Source of the DNA: an uncultured Bacillota bacterium | GTDB taxonomy: Bacteria; Bacillota; Clostridia; Christensenellales; UBA1242 | DNA: 6,832 bases | Assembly (NCBI GenBank): GCA_937889705.1 | Contig: CALBYO010000081.1 | Coordinates: 1-6,832, forward strand | Direction of reading: 5' to 3' | In this document: in pieces, positions 1 through 5,410 of the stretch | How the letters are laid out: every line of letters begins with the position of its first letter | How positions within the stretch are numbered: position 1 is the first letter of the stretch | Position numbers and translations under genes: made by a program | Notes under the pieces: generated by a model | Seen by the model: only the letters and a program-made list of their open reading frames with translations | Databases searched by the model: none | What the model was told of the DNA's origin: nothing

Positions 1-717
1 AGTGAATATACTGGGTTTGTATATTCTACAAATAGTTACAAAGAAGATTCAAATGGTGAGGAAATTAGTTATGAAATTTCTAACGGAGTTGCTGTTGCAG
101 GATATATAGGAGAAATGCCTGAAACTCTTGAAATAACAGGTGGAGCAATTAAATTAAGAAAAAGAGATTTTAAAGTTGTTTTGAATGGAGATGTTACTTT
201 ATCAAATTTCAAAAGGCAACTTACATCAGTGATGATGACTTTTCAATATGACTTAAATATGAAAGGAAAAGAAAATAAAACTTTTTCTAGTTTGGAAGAA
301 TTTGCAAATTATTTTTCATTTATTTGGAATGGAGATGATGAGCAAAATGTTAAAGATCTCGTTGGAGAAACTGTAACATTTACCTATAACGCAATTATTA
401 AACAAAGTACATTTGGAACAGAAATGAATGTAAAAGAAATAAAATCGGGAGCATTTATAGGACAGGAATTTGTTACAGTAAAAATTGGAGCAGGCATTGA
501 AGTAATAGGATTAGGAACATTTAATAGTTGTGAATATTTAACATCAGTGGAAATTCCAACATCTGTTAATGAAATTAGGTCTTCGTTTGGTGATGGCTCT
601 TGGGCTGCGGAATTTACGCAAACAATCGGCGAAGGCTGGGTTAAATCAAGTGACAACTCTGCGGCTAATGCAAATACTCTTTTAAAAGACATTTCTTATG
701 ATATAAAAAGAGCGTAA
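1..717 (+). CDS. BspA-type leucine-rich-repeat surface protein, 3' end only
   Basis: The frame is open from base 1 to the TAA at 715-717 (238 residues visible), so the gene begins outside the window; the ATG at 115 is internal. Visible residues 26-46 (ending near PETLEI) look like the strand that often precedes LRR_5 repeats. Residues about 142-193 hold about two BspA-like repeats, with the hallmark pattern KEIKSGAF, then V-x-I, GTFNSCEYLTSVEIPTSV and NEI. Between them is an unrecognised stretch of about 95 residues rich in beta-strand-like and charged sequence. The last 43 residues (from FGDGSW) leave the repeat pattern and look less AT-rich than the rest. There is no LPXTG motif, C-terminal membrane segment or SLH domain in the visible part, so any surface anchor would be upstream. 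Proteins of this class are usually secreted or cell-surface binding proteins; the ligand here is unknown. Transcription ends at the hairpin at 737-768. Confidence 0.75.
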   Translation, partial: SEYTGFVYSTNSYKEDSNGEEISYEISNGVAVAGYIGEMPETLEITGGAIKLRKRDFKVVLNGDVTLSNFKRQLTSVMMTFQYDLNMKGKENKTFSSLEEFANYFSFIWNGDDEQNVKDLVGETVTFTYNAIIKQSTFGTEMNVKEIKSGAFIGQEFVTVKIGAGIEVIGLGTFNSCEYLTSVEIPTSVNEIRSSFGDGSWAAEFTQTIGEGWVKSSDNSAANANTLLKDISYDIKRA

Positions 718-736
718 CAAAGCAAAACCAGGAAAT

Positions 737-768
737 AAAAAAACTCTCTCGGGTGAGAGAGTTTTTTT
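737..768. terminator. Bidirectional intrinsic terminator between convergent genes
   Basis: A perfect stem pairs ACTCTCTC (743-750) with GAGAGAGT (755-762) around a GGGT loop. It is flanked by A6 on the left and a T-run (762-768) on the right that extend the pairing. The A-run reads as a U-tract on the minus strand, so the element can stop both the LRR gene (plus) and the FN3-like gene (minus). It touches the minus-strand TAA stop at 767-769. Confidence 0.9.
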
Positions 769-1465
769 ATGAAATGTTAAATATTATTGGCGTTTGAGAA
801 TACAAACTGGAAATGTAATATTCGTTGTTGCTACAAGCGCGGATTGTGATTGAATATTGATTTGGTTGCAAATTAAATTCTTCTTTCAAACTCGCGAGAG
901 TGATGCTTTGCATTCCGTCTGGCGAATTGGTTGCGTTTACGACTTTTGATATGGTTGTATCATTTGATGTGATGACAAGTTCGTAATAATCTGCATGATT
1001 TACGCTTTGCCAAATGAAAGAGCCGTTTTTTCTTGAAAGTTCGGTTTGATTGAGTGTCAATTTCCTAACAAAATTTGTTGGGCTAGATTTCAAACTATTA
1101 TTTTGCGTTTCTTGTGCGACAGCGTAACAATTAACTGAATACACGCCAGCATAGTCGAACGAAGACTTTAAAGAACTTGATGCGCCGTTAAAATCTAACA
1201 TTAAAACATTGGTTTCGTTTTCAAAAGTTAAAGTTTTGGCTGGTGAACTTGGAATGGAAATTTCAAAGATGTATTTAATTGCGCCGTCTATTTTTGAAGT
1301 TTGAATGACAATTAAATTTTCGCTTTCAACGACTTGCGGTTGTGAAGGCGTTTTAAGTTGGGTTGGTTTATCAAATTTTAAAACGGCGATAGGAATGACA
1401 ATCGCTGCGATAACTACGATTGCCACTGCCAAGCATATTAAAATTATTTTGCTTTTTTTGCTCAA
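767..1465 (-). CDS. Membrane-anchored protein with two fibronectin-III-like repeats (unrecognised)
   Basis: The protein has 232 residues. A lysine-rich start (SKKSK) precedes one hydrophobic helix at about 7-29, followed by an extracytoplasmic region; there is no lipobox cysteine, so it is probably anchored by an uncleaved N-terminal helix. The rest seems to be two related beta-sandwich units, about 36-135 and 136-232. In each, an opening proline/leucine strand is followed by the FN3-like signature: KIDGAIKYIFEIS in the first and FIWQSVNHADYYELVIT in the second. Each unit ends with a similar strand, GVYSVNCYAVA and NQYSITIRACS. The start is TTG: an in-frame TAG four codons upstream leaves no ATG option, and AGGAG lies 6 nt before the TTG. 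A good vegetative-type promoter sits just upstream, so the gene is probably its own transcription unit. I do not recognise a specific family; adhesion or cell-wall binding is only a guess from the fold. Confidence 0.8.
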   Translation of the reverse strand: MSKKSKIILICLAVAIVVIAAIVIPIAVLKFDKPTQLKTPSQPQVVESENLIVIQTSKIDGAIKYIFEISIPSSPAKTLTFENETNVLMLDFNGASSSLKSSFDYAGVYSVNCYAVAQETQNNSLKSSPTNFVRKLTLNQTELSRKNGSFIWQSVNHADYYELVITSNDTTISKVVNATNSPDGMQSITLASLKEEFNLQPNQYSITIRACSNNEYYISSLYSQTPIIFNIS

Positions 1466-1471
1466 AATTAA

Positions 1472-1476
1472 CTCCT
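1472..1476 (-). promoter_or_regulatory. Ribosome binding site fixing a TTG start
   Basis: Read on the minus strand this is AGGAG, 6 nt before the TTG at 1463-1465. The in-frame TAG at 1475-1477 overlaps it and excludes any longer protein, so the TTG start is well supported. Confidence 0.8.
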
Positions 1477-1486
1477 AATTAAAAGT

Positions 1487-1515
1487 ATTATAAATAATAA
1501 TATTATTTTTTGCAA
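1487..1515 (-). promoter_or_regulatory. Sigma-A-type promoter for the FN3-like gene
   Basis: On the minus strand, TTGCAA (1510-1515) is followed by a 17-nt spacer and a perfect TATAAT (1487-1492). Transcription would begin near 1480, leaving a leader of about 15 nt that just holds the AGGAG. The -35 matches the consensus at four of six positions. This suggests vegetative expression, independent of the upstream lipoprotein gene. Confidence 0.65.
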
Positions 1516-1533
1516 ATATTTTTAAATATAATT

Positions 1534-1569
1534 AAAAAAATTCAATTTATTTTATTTTAAATTGAATTT
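1534..1569 (-). terminator. AT-rich intrinsic terminator after the lipoprotein gene
   Basis: A perfect 12-bp inverted repeat pairs 1538-1549 with 1558-1569 around an 8-nt loop. On the minus strand it is followed by a run of seven T (complement of 1534-1540). It begins 10 bases after the lipoprotein stop codon. Only one pair is G-C, so the stem is weak and termination may be partial. Confidence 0.6.
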
Positions 1570-1579
1570 CTTTTTTATT

Positions 1580-3388
1580 TTACGCTATTTTTGCGAATGG
1601 TTTGAAGTCCTTTCTTGTTTCGCTTTCTAGCGGTTTAATTTTTGCGATAGGGTTTGCGATGCCGCCATTGCCATAGACGTACCCATTGCCGTAGGCGCCG
1701 TTGTTTACGCCGTTGCCAACTGGCAATTTATATGTGTCGGTGTTGCGGTAAGGGTTGGTAACGCCGTTTTCGTAGTTGTGATAGCCGTAGCCATTTGAAA
1801 TTACATTGTTGTTATAACCAATTCCGTTTGGCATGCCGTTGATGCCAACACCAGGTGCGACTCCAACTCCGTTAATTCCAGCAGGATTGCCATACACGCC
1901 GTTATTCATAGTGTTAGCGTTGTTTGGCAAGTTGTTTGTTTGATTAATATTTTCCGTGTTTGGGTGTTGGTTATTTTGCGTTTCATTGTCCGGGTTTTCG
2001 TTATTATTGTTTCTATCGTTTTTGTTTTCGTCAACGATTTGTTCTTGGTCGTCTTGATTTTGGTTGTTATTATTTGGTCTATTATTCAAGCCGAAGCCGA
2101 TATTTGGTTTTATTGTTTGTTCTTTGAATGTGTCAAGGTTGTGTTTTGGTAAATCTTGAACATTTAAGTTTTTATTTCCGAAATCATTTATTTTTTTTGT
2201 ATTTTCTTCTAATTTATTATTTTCAACATTTTTTATTGAATTTTCTTGATTTTTTTGTGAATTTTCGTTTATTTTTTCGTTATTTTCAGTATTTTCTTCA
2301 TTTATTACAATTTTATTTTCGTCATTTTCTATTGGCATTGGAAGAATTTGTGGGAAATTTTCTTTTTTATTTTCTTCAATATTTTTTTCAATATTTAATG
2401 CTTCGTCAATATTATCATTTTCGCAGACGCCAGTTATTGCGCATCTAAGTTGCGTTAAAATTGATAAGATATTTGAATAGCAGGAAATTCTTTCGTCAAG
2501 GCAGTTGATTAGTTTTACATACTTTGAAGAAATTTGTTCGATTTTTGCGCTTGGGTTGATGTTCATTGTTTTAACAGCGTTGCAACTTGTTTGGACATCA
2601 TTTCTTGTATTGTTCAAGTTGTTTGTGTATTTGTTCAATTTTGATAAGCAGTCGTTACAAGTTTGGACTTGTTCTTTGTCGAGTTGAATTTGATTTTTCT
2701 TTAATTGTTTACAAAGTTCGCTTAACATATCGCAATTTTCAAGAATGCAGGACTTTAAACAGCCGCAATCTTTGTTGGCGCTGCAAGCATCGTTCATCAT
2801 TAAATACAAATCTTCAATTTTTGAAAAATAGTTTGTTAAACCTGAGTTGTTATAGTCGGCTGTTGAAATACGCTTTGGAACATATTCGCCATTTGTAAGT
2901 CTTCTAGGTGGTTTTCTAGTTGGTGAAATTGAGTTTTCAACCGTTTTATTAGCAACTTTTTCAAATTTGTTTTGTGCACTTACTGATTGAGTGCCGTCTT
3001 TAACAATTTGAGTGTTTGCGTTTGGTTTTGGCATTTTTTCAATTCTTGGATAATCGTATTTCTTTATATGATTAACTCTATTTGTATTAGTTTCTTCATT
3101 AATTATTTCATTATTATTTATTTCACTATTTATTCCATTATTTGTGTTTGTTTCTTGATTTTCAACTGAATTTTGATTTCCGTTTGTTTGTAATTTTTGA
3201 TTATCAGTTGTTTGCAATTCTTTCATTATGATGTCGTCATCAGACAACTCTTTTGTTTTTTCAAGCAAACTGCTAAGTTTGTTGACATTTGTTTCTATGT
3301 TGTTTGCAAGCATGTTTTTGCTATTTTCGCAACCAGCAAAAGTTAGCCCGATAAATACAACAAGTAAAAGTGCAATAATTTTTTTCAT
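1580..3388 (-). CDS. Cysteine-rich lipoprotein with Asn-rich linkers and Gly/Asn/Tyr-rich tail (unrecognised)
   Basis: The protein has 602 residues and I recognise no named family. It starts with a lipoprotein signal: MKK, a hydrophobic stretch, then TFAGC with the lipidated Cys at 20 (Phe at -3 is less usual than Leu). Residues about 21-60 look like a helix/coiled coil (NNIETNVNKLSSLLEKT). A low-complexity Asn/Glu/Thr linker runs about 62-107. The core, about 183-323, is predicted helical and holds 13 cysteines, at 202, 208, 210, 214, 219, 226, 244, 247, 269, 296, 303, 316 and 322. A second Asn/Glu/Gln-rich linker (about 324-495) and a Gly/Asn/Tyr-rich tail (about 495-582) follow, ending in a short charged segment. 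I chose the ATG at 3386-3388 because GGAGGA precedes it and the signal peptide starts there; the in-frame ATG at 3440-3442 has neither. The gene lies back to back with spoVAC across 139 bases holding sporulation-like promoter candidates. A spore-membrane role is inference only. Confidence 0.8.
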   Translation of the reverse strand: MKKIIALLLVVFIGLTFAGCENSKNMLANNIETNVNKLSSLLEKTKELSDDDIIMKELQTTDNQKLQTNGNQNSVENQETNTNNGINSEINNNEIINEETNTNRVNHIKKYDYPRIEKMPKPNANTQIVKDGTQSVSAQNKFEKVANKTVENSISPTRKPPRRLTNGEYVPKRISTADYNNSGLTNYFSKIEDLYLMMNDACSANKDCGCLKSCILENCDMLSELCKQLKKNQIQLDKEQVQTCNDCLSKLNKYTNNLNNTRNDVQTSCNAVKTMNINPSAKIEQISSKYVKLINCLDERISCYSNILSILTQLRCAITGVCENDNIDEALNIEKNIEENKKENFPQILPMPIENDENKIVINEENTENNEKINENSQKNQENSIKNVENNKLEENTKKINDFGNKNLNVQDLPKHNLDTFKEQTIKPNIGFGLNNRPNNNNQNQDDQEQIVDENKNDRNNNNENPDNETQNNQHPNTENINQTNNLPNNANTMNNGVYGNPAGINGVGVAPGVGINGMPNGIGYNNNVISNGYGYHNYENGVTNPYRNTDTYKLPVGNGVNNGAYGNGYVYGNGGIANPIAKIKPLESETRKDFKPFAKIA

Positions 3389-3391
3389 ATA

Positions 3392-3397
3392 TCCTCC
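3392..3397 (-). promoter_or_regulatory. Strong ribosome binding site deciding the lipoprotein start
   Basis: Read on the minus strand this is GGAGGA, ending 3 nt before the ATG at 3386-3388. Counted from the GGAGG core the gap is 4 nt, slightly short but a strong match. It favours this start over the in-frame ATG 18 codons upstream. Confidence 0.8.
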
Positions 3398-3411
3398 GAT
3401 TAATACAAAAT

Positions 3412-3440
3412 TATTTTGCTTTGATTTGCTGGAAATATTC
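3412..3440 (-). promoter_or_regulatory. Candidate sigma-G-like promoter for the lipoprotein gene
   Basis: On the minus strand, GAATA (3436-3440) is followed by 17 nt and CAAAATA (3412-3418). The Bacillus forespore sigma-G consensus is roughly G-n-A-T-A, 17-18 nt, CATnnTA. The -35 fits well and the -10 differs at its third base. I found no comparable sigma-A pair at the right spacing. Short motifs of this kind arise by chance in AT-rich DNA, so this is suggestive only. Confidence 0.35.
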
Positions 3441-3493
3441 ATTTTTTAATTTGCTTGAAAAATTTTTTGATAATTTTTTGTTGCTTGCACAAG
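3416..3493. repeat. Four TTGCT direct repeats in the divergent control region
   Basis: TTGCT occurs at 3416-3420, 3426-3430, 3451-3455 and 3481-3485. The second and third copies extend to TTGCTKGAAA. The last merges into a small inverted repeat, CTTG-CA-CAAG (3484-3493), that overlaps the candidate spoVA -10. Copy offsets are 10, 25 and 30 bases. They could be regulator sites or chance in AT-rich DNA. Confidence 0.25.
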
Positions 3494-3496
3494 TTA
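3468..3496 (+). promoter_or_regulatory. Candidate forespore-type promoter for the spoVA operon
   Basis: TGATA (3468-3472), a 17-nt spacer, then CAAGTTA (3490-3496), 31 nt before the spoVAC ATG. spoVA operons are known to be transcribed by sigma-G in the forespore. The -10 fits CATnnTA except at its third base, while the -35 fit is poor. It shares the CAAnnTA -10 form with the minus-strand candidate. TATATT at 3495-3500 is an alternative sigma-A -10 but lacks a -35 at normal spacing. Confidence 0.3.
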
Positions 3497-3527
3497 TATT
3501 TGAAAATTTTAATTTGGAGAAAAGACT

Positions 3528-3974
3528 ATGGAAATGCAAGAACGAAACAAAAGATATAATGACTATGTTAATGCGAGAATACCAAAAACTCACGCTTGGC
3601 CAACACTGCTTAGAGCATTTTGGGTTGGTGGTGTGATTTGTATGATTGGACAAGGAATTACAGACGGACTCGCTGCGATTTTTCCAGCGATGCCAAAACT
3701 TGCTATCGCTTCTTATACTTCAATCATATTGGTTTTTATCGCGTCATTTTTAACTGGAATTGGCGTATATGACCGAATTGGAGCGTATGCTGGCGGCGGT
3801 TCGATTGTTCCTATCACGGGATTTTCCAACTCAATCACAAGCCCTGCAATGGAATTTAGAAGTGAAGGCTTGATTTTTGGTTTGTGCGTAAAAATGTTTA
3901 CGATTGCTGGGCCAGTCATTGTTATCGGTGTGCTTGCCAGCGCCTTTGTGGGTTTAATCTATTTGTTTATATAA
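3528..3974 (+). CDS. spoVAC: Stage V sporulation protein AC (SpoVAC)
   Basis: The protein has 148 residues, the usual length for the family. SpoVAC is an integral membrane component of the SpoVA channel, which carries calcium-dipicolinate into the forespore and releases it at germination; the Bacillus subtilis protein has been described as a mechanosensitive channel. After a charged cytoplasmic start (to about 22), membrane segments fall at about 28-50, 57-79, 90-105 and 120-147. Family-typical motifs are FWVGGVICMIGQ, GIGVYDRIGAYAGGGSIVPITGF, SPAMEFRSEG and FGLCVKMFTIAGPVI. GGAG at 3516-3519 lies 8 nt before the ATG; a second ATG two codons on is possible but less well spaced. It heads a tight operon with spoVAD 9 bases downstream, and it is recognisably similar to SpoVAE. 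spoVAA and spoVAB are not present upstream, as in many clostridia. Confidence 0.96.
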   Translation: MEMQERNKRYNDYVNARIPKTHAWPTLLRAFWVGGVICMIGQGITDGLAAIFPAMPKLAIASYTSIILVFIASFLTGIGVYDRIGAYAGGGSIVPITGFSNSITSPAMEFRSEGLIFGLCVKMFTIAGPVIVIGVLASAFVGLIYLFI

Positions 3975-3983
3975 GGGGAAAAT

Positions 3984-4994
3984 ATGGGAAAGGAAAAGAA
4001 AAATCAGACTATTAAATTCAAACATCCACCAAAAATAATTGGCAATTATGCTATCGTTGGCCCAAAGGAAGGCGAAGGCACGTTCAAAGATTATTTTGAT
4101 TATGTTGTTCAAAATGATAATTTTGGCGAAGACACATACGAAAAGGCAGAAAGGAAAATGCTTGAACACGCTATCATGGGGGCTGCTGATAAAGCAGGCA
4201 TTTCCACAAAAGACATTGATGTCTTGTTGTGCGGTGACTTGCTTAACCAAATTATCTCATCGAGTTATGCTGCTAGGTCATTTGACCTTTGTTATTTAGG
4301 TGTTTTTGGTGCTTGTTCGACAATGGCTTTATCGCTTGCTATGGGCTCTGCATTTATTGATGCTGGACATTTCCAAAACATTGCTTGTGCAACATCAAGC
4401 CACTTTTCAAGTGCAGAAAGACAGTTTAGATATCCGCTTGAACTTGGCAATCAAAGACCTCCAACAGCGCAATGGACTGCCACTGCGGCGGGTTGTTCAA
4501 TTCTCTCATCAGAAGGTGACGGTCCAATAATTACTTCGGCAACATTTGGCAAGGTTATTGATTTTGATATTTGCGATGTCAACAATATGGGAGCGGCAAT
4601 GGCGCCTGCGGCGATGTCGACTATGCTTGCTCATTTTAGAGATACTAACACAACGCCAGATGACTACGATTTGATTGTAACGGGCGACCTTGGAAAACTT
4701 GGTTCGGAAATACTTATTGATTTAATGGAAGAAGAAGGCATAAAACTTGGAATTAACTATTGCGATTGCGGACAAATGATGTTCAAACACGACCAAAATG
4801 TATTTATGGGCGGTTCTGGCTGTGGTTGCAGCGCTTCCGTTTTAAACTCATTCATTTTAAGAAAAATTCGCGAAGGCGTTTATAAAAAAGTATTATTCAT
4901 GGCAACTGGTGCATTGCTTAGTCCAACATCATGTCAACAAGGCGAAAGCATTCCAGGCGTGGCACACGCAGTTGTAATTGAAAAGGGGGAATAA
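3984..4994 (+). CDS. spoVAD: Stage V sporulation protein AD (SpoVAD), dipicolinate-binding
   Basis: The protein has 336 residues, matching the family. SpoVAD is a soluble, thiolase-fold protein that binds dipicolinic acid (DPA) and sits with the SpoVA membrane proteins at the spore inner membrane. Recognised motifs in order are AIVGPKEGEG (23-32), the ERKMLEHA helix, CGDLLNQIISSS (83-94), FGACSTM with Cys111 at the place of the thiolase nucleophile, TSSHFSSAERQFRYPLELG (137-155), RPPTAQWTAT, NMGAAMAPAA (201-210), VTGDLGKLG (232-240), CDCG, GGSGCGCSA (276-284), TGALLSPTS and QGESIPGVAHAVVIE near the end. The segment before GGSGCGC reads NVFM where I recall DVHA in well-known relatives. AAGGGG at 3973-3978 overlaps the spoVAC stop and lies 5 nt before the ATG, so translation is probably coupled. 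Only one base separates its stop from the spoVAE start. Confidence 0.97.
   Translation: MGKEKKNQTIKFKHPPKIIGNYAIVGPKEGEGTFKDYFDYVVQNDNFGEDTYEKAERKMLEHAIMGAADKAGISTKDIDVLLCGDLLNQIISSSYAARSFDLCYLGVFGACSTMALSLAMGSAFIDAGHFQNIACATSSHFSSAERQFRYPLELGNQRPPTAQWTATAAGCSILSSEGDGPIITSATFGKVIDFDICDVNNMGAAMAPAAMSTMLAHFRDTNTTPDDYDLIVTGDLGKLGSEILIDLMEEEGIKLGINYCDCGQMMFKHDQNVFMGGSGCGCSASVLNSFILRKIREGVYKKVLFMATGALLSPTSCQQGESIPGVAHAVVIEKGE
4983..4990 (+). promoter_or_regulatory. Ribosome binding site deciding the spoVAE start
   Basis: AAGGGGGA lies inside the end of spoVAD and 5 nt before the ATG at 4996. It favours this ATG over the in-frame ATG at 4978, which would add six residues and has no such site before it. 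Confidence 0.7.
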
Positions 4995-4995
4995 T

Positions 4996-5367
4996 ATGGA
5001 GTATTTTTTAACCTATTTGTATGTTTTTTTAGTAGGCGGTTTTATTTGTATGTTGGGTCAAGTTTTGGTTATCAGAACACAAATGACAACCGCTAGAATT
5101 TTGGTAACTTTCGTTATTCTCGGCGTATTTTTGGAGGCGATTGGTGTATATGATTACATCTTTGAATTTGCCAAAGCGGGAATCTCCGTGCCGATTGTCG
5201 GATTTGGTGCAAGTTTGGCAAAAGGTGCAATTTCAGCCGTTCATTCACGCGGCATACTTGGAATTTTCACTGGCGGACTTGAAGCAACAGCAGGCGGTAT
5301 TGCCGCAGCGGTTATATTTGCTTTCATCTTTGCATTGATTTTCCGTCCAAAAACAAAGAAAAGTTAA
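4996..5367 (+). CDS. spoVAE: Stage V sporulation protein AE (SpoVAE/AEb type)
   Basis: The protein has 123 residues, close to the roughly 116 of the short SpoVAE (AEb) type. It is a membrane subunit of the SpoVA dipicolinate channel, working with SpoVAC and the DPA-binding SpoVAD. Hydrophobic segments fall at about 4-26, 34-52, 63-80 and 87-117. Family motifs include FLVGGFICMLGQ (11-22), FLEAIGVYDYIFEFAKAG, ISVPIVGFGASLAKGA (63-78) and RGILGIFTGGLEATAGGI (85-102), with a basic C-terminus. The GGxxCMxGQ, GVYDxI and VPIxGF motifs are shared with SpoVAC, so the two look like ancient duplicates. It is the last sporulation gene of the cluster. I see no convincing terminator in the 43 bases before the next gene. 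Confidence 0.95.
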   Translation: MEYFLTYLYVFLVGGFICMLGQVLVIRTQMTTARILVTFVILGVFLEAIGVYDYIFEFAKAGISVPIVGFGASLAKGAISAVHSRGILGIFTGGLEATAGGIAAAVIFAFIFALIFRPKTKKS

Positions 5368-5372
5368 TTTAA

Positions 5373-5401
5373 TTGCATATTCAATTTTAATTTGATAAAA
5401 T
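5373..5401 (+). promoter_or_regulatory. Candidate promoter giving a nearly leaderless PAP2 mRNA
   Basis: TTGCAT (5373-5378), a 17-nt spacer and TAAAAT (5396-5401, five of six matches to TATAAT). Transcription would start around 5408, about 3 bases before the ATG. The -35 matches only at TTG, so confidence is moderate. Confidence 0.4.
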
Positions 5402-5410
5402 ATAAACATA

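Noticed and set aside
580..717. Frameshift explaining loss of the LRR pattern at the end of the first gene
   Set aside because: I checked the neighbouring frames by eye and saw no continuing repeat motif, and the frame ends cleanly before a strong terminator.
1940..3169. Several plus-strand open frames opposite the lipoprotein gene
   Set aside because: Their Phe/Leu/Tyr-rich products are the complement of the Asn/Glu/Lys-rich coding strand and have no independent support.
3389..3442. Longer lipoprotein start at the ATG at 3440-3442 (18 extra residues)
   Set aside because: No ribosome binding site, it places a polar stretch before the signal peptide, and it covers the promoter candidate. The ATG at 3388 has GGAGGA and starts the signal peptide.
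3411..3653. Minus-strand 80-residue open frame across the divergent region
   Set aside because: It overlaps the start of spoVAC and the promoter region, resembles no protein and has no ribosome binding site.
4978..4998. spoVAE start at the ATG at 4978
   Set aside because: It adds six residues inside the end of spoVAD with no ribosome binding site; AAGGGGGA points to the ATG at 4996.
3528..5367. Mobile spoVA2mob-type operon linked to heat-resistant spores
   Set aside because: Only the core AC-AD-AE genes are present, without the extra genes of that element or any transposase or recombinase.
5368..5405. Terminator after spoVAE
   Set aside because: The only inverted repeat (AATTG-CATATT-CAATT) has a 5-bp AT-rich stem without a proper U-tract.
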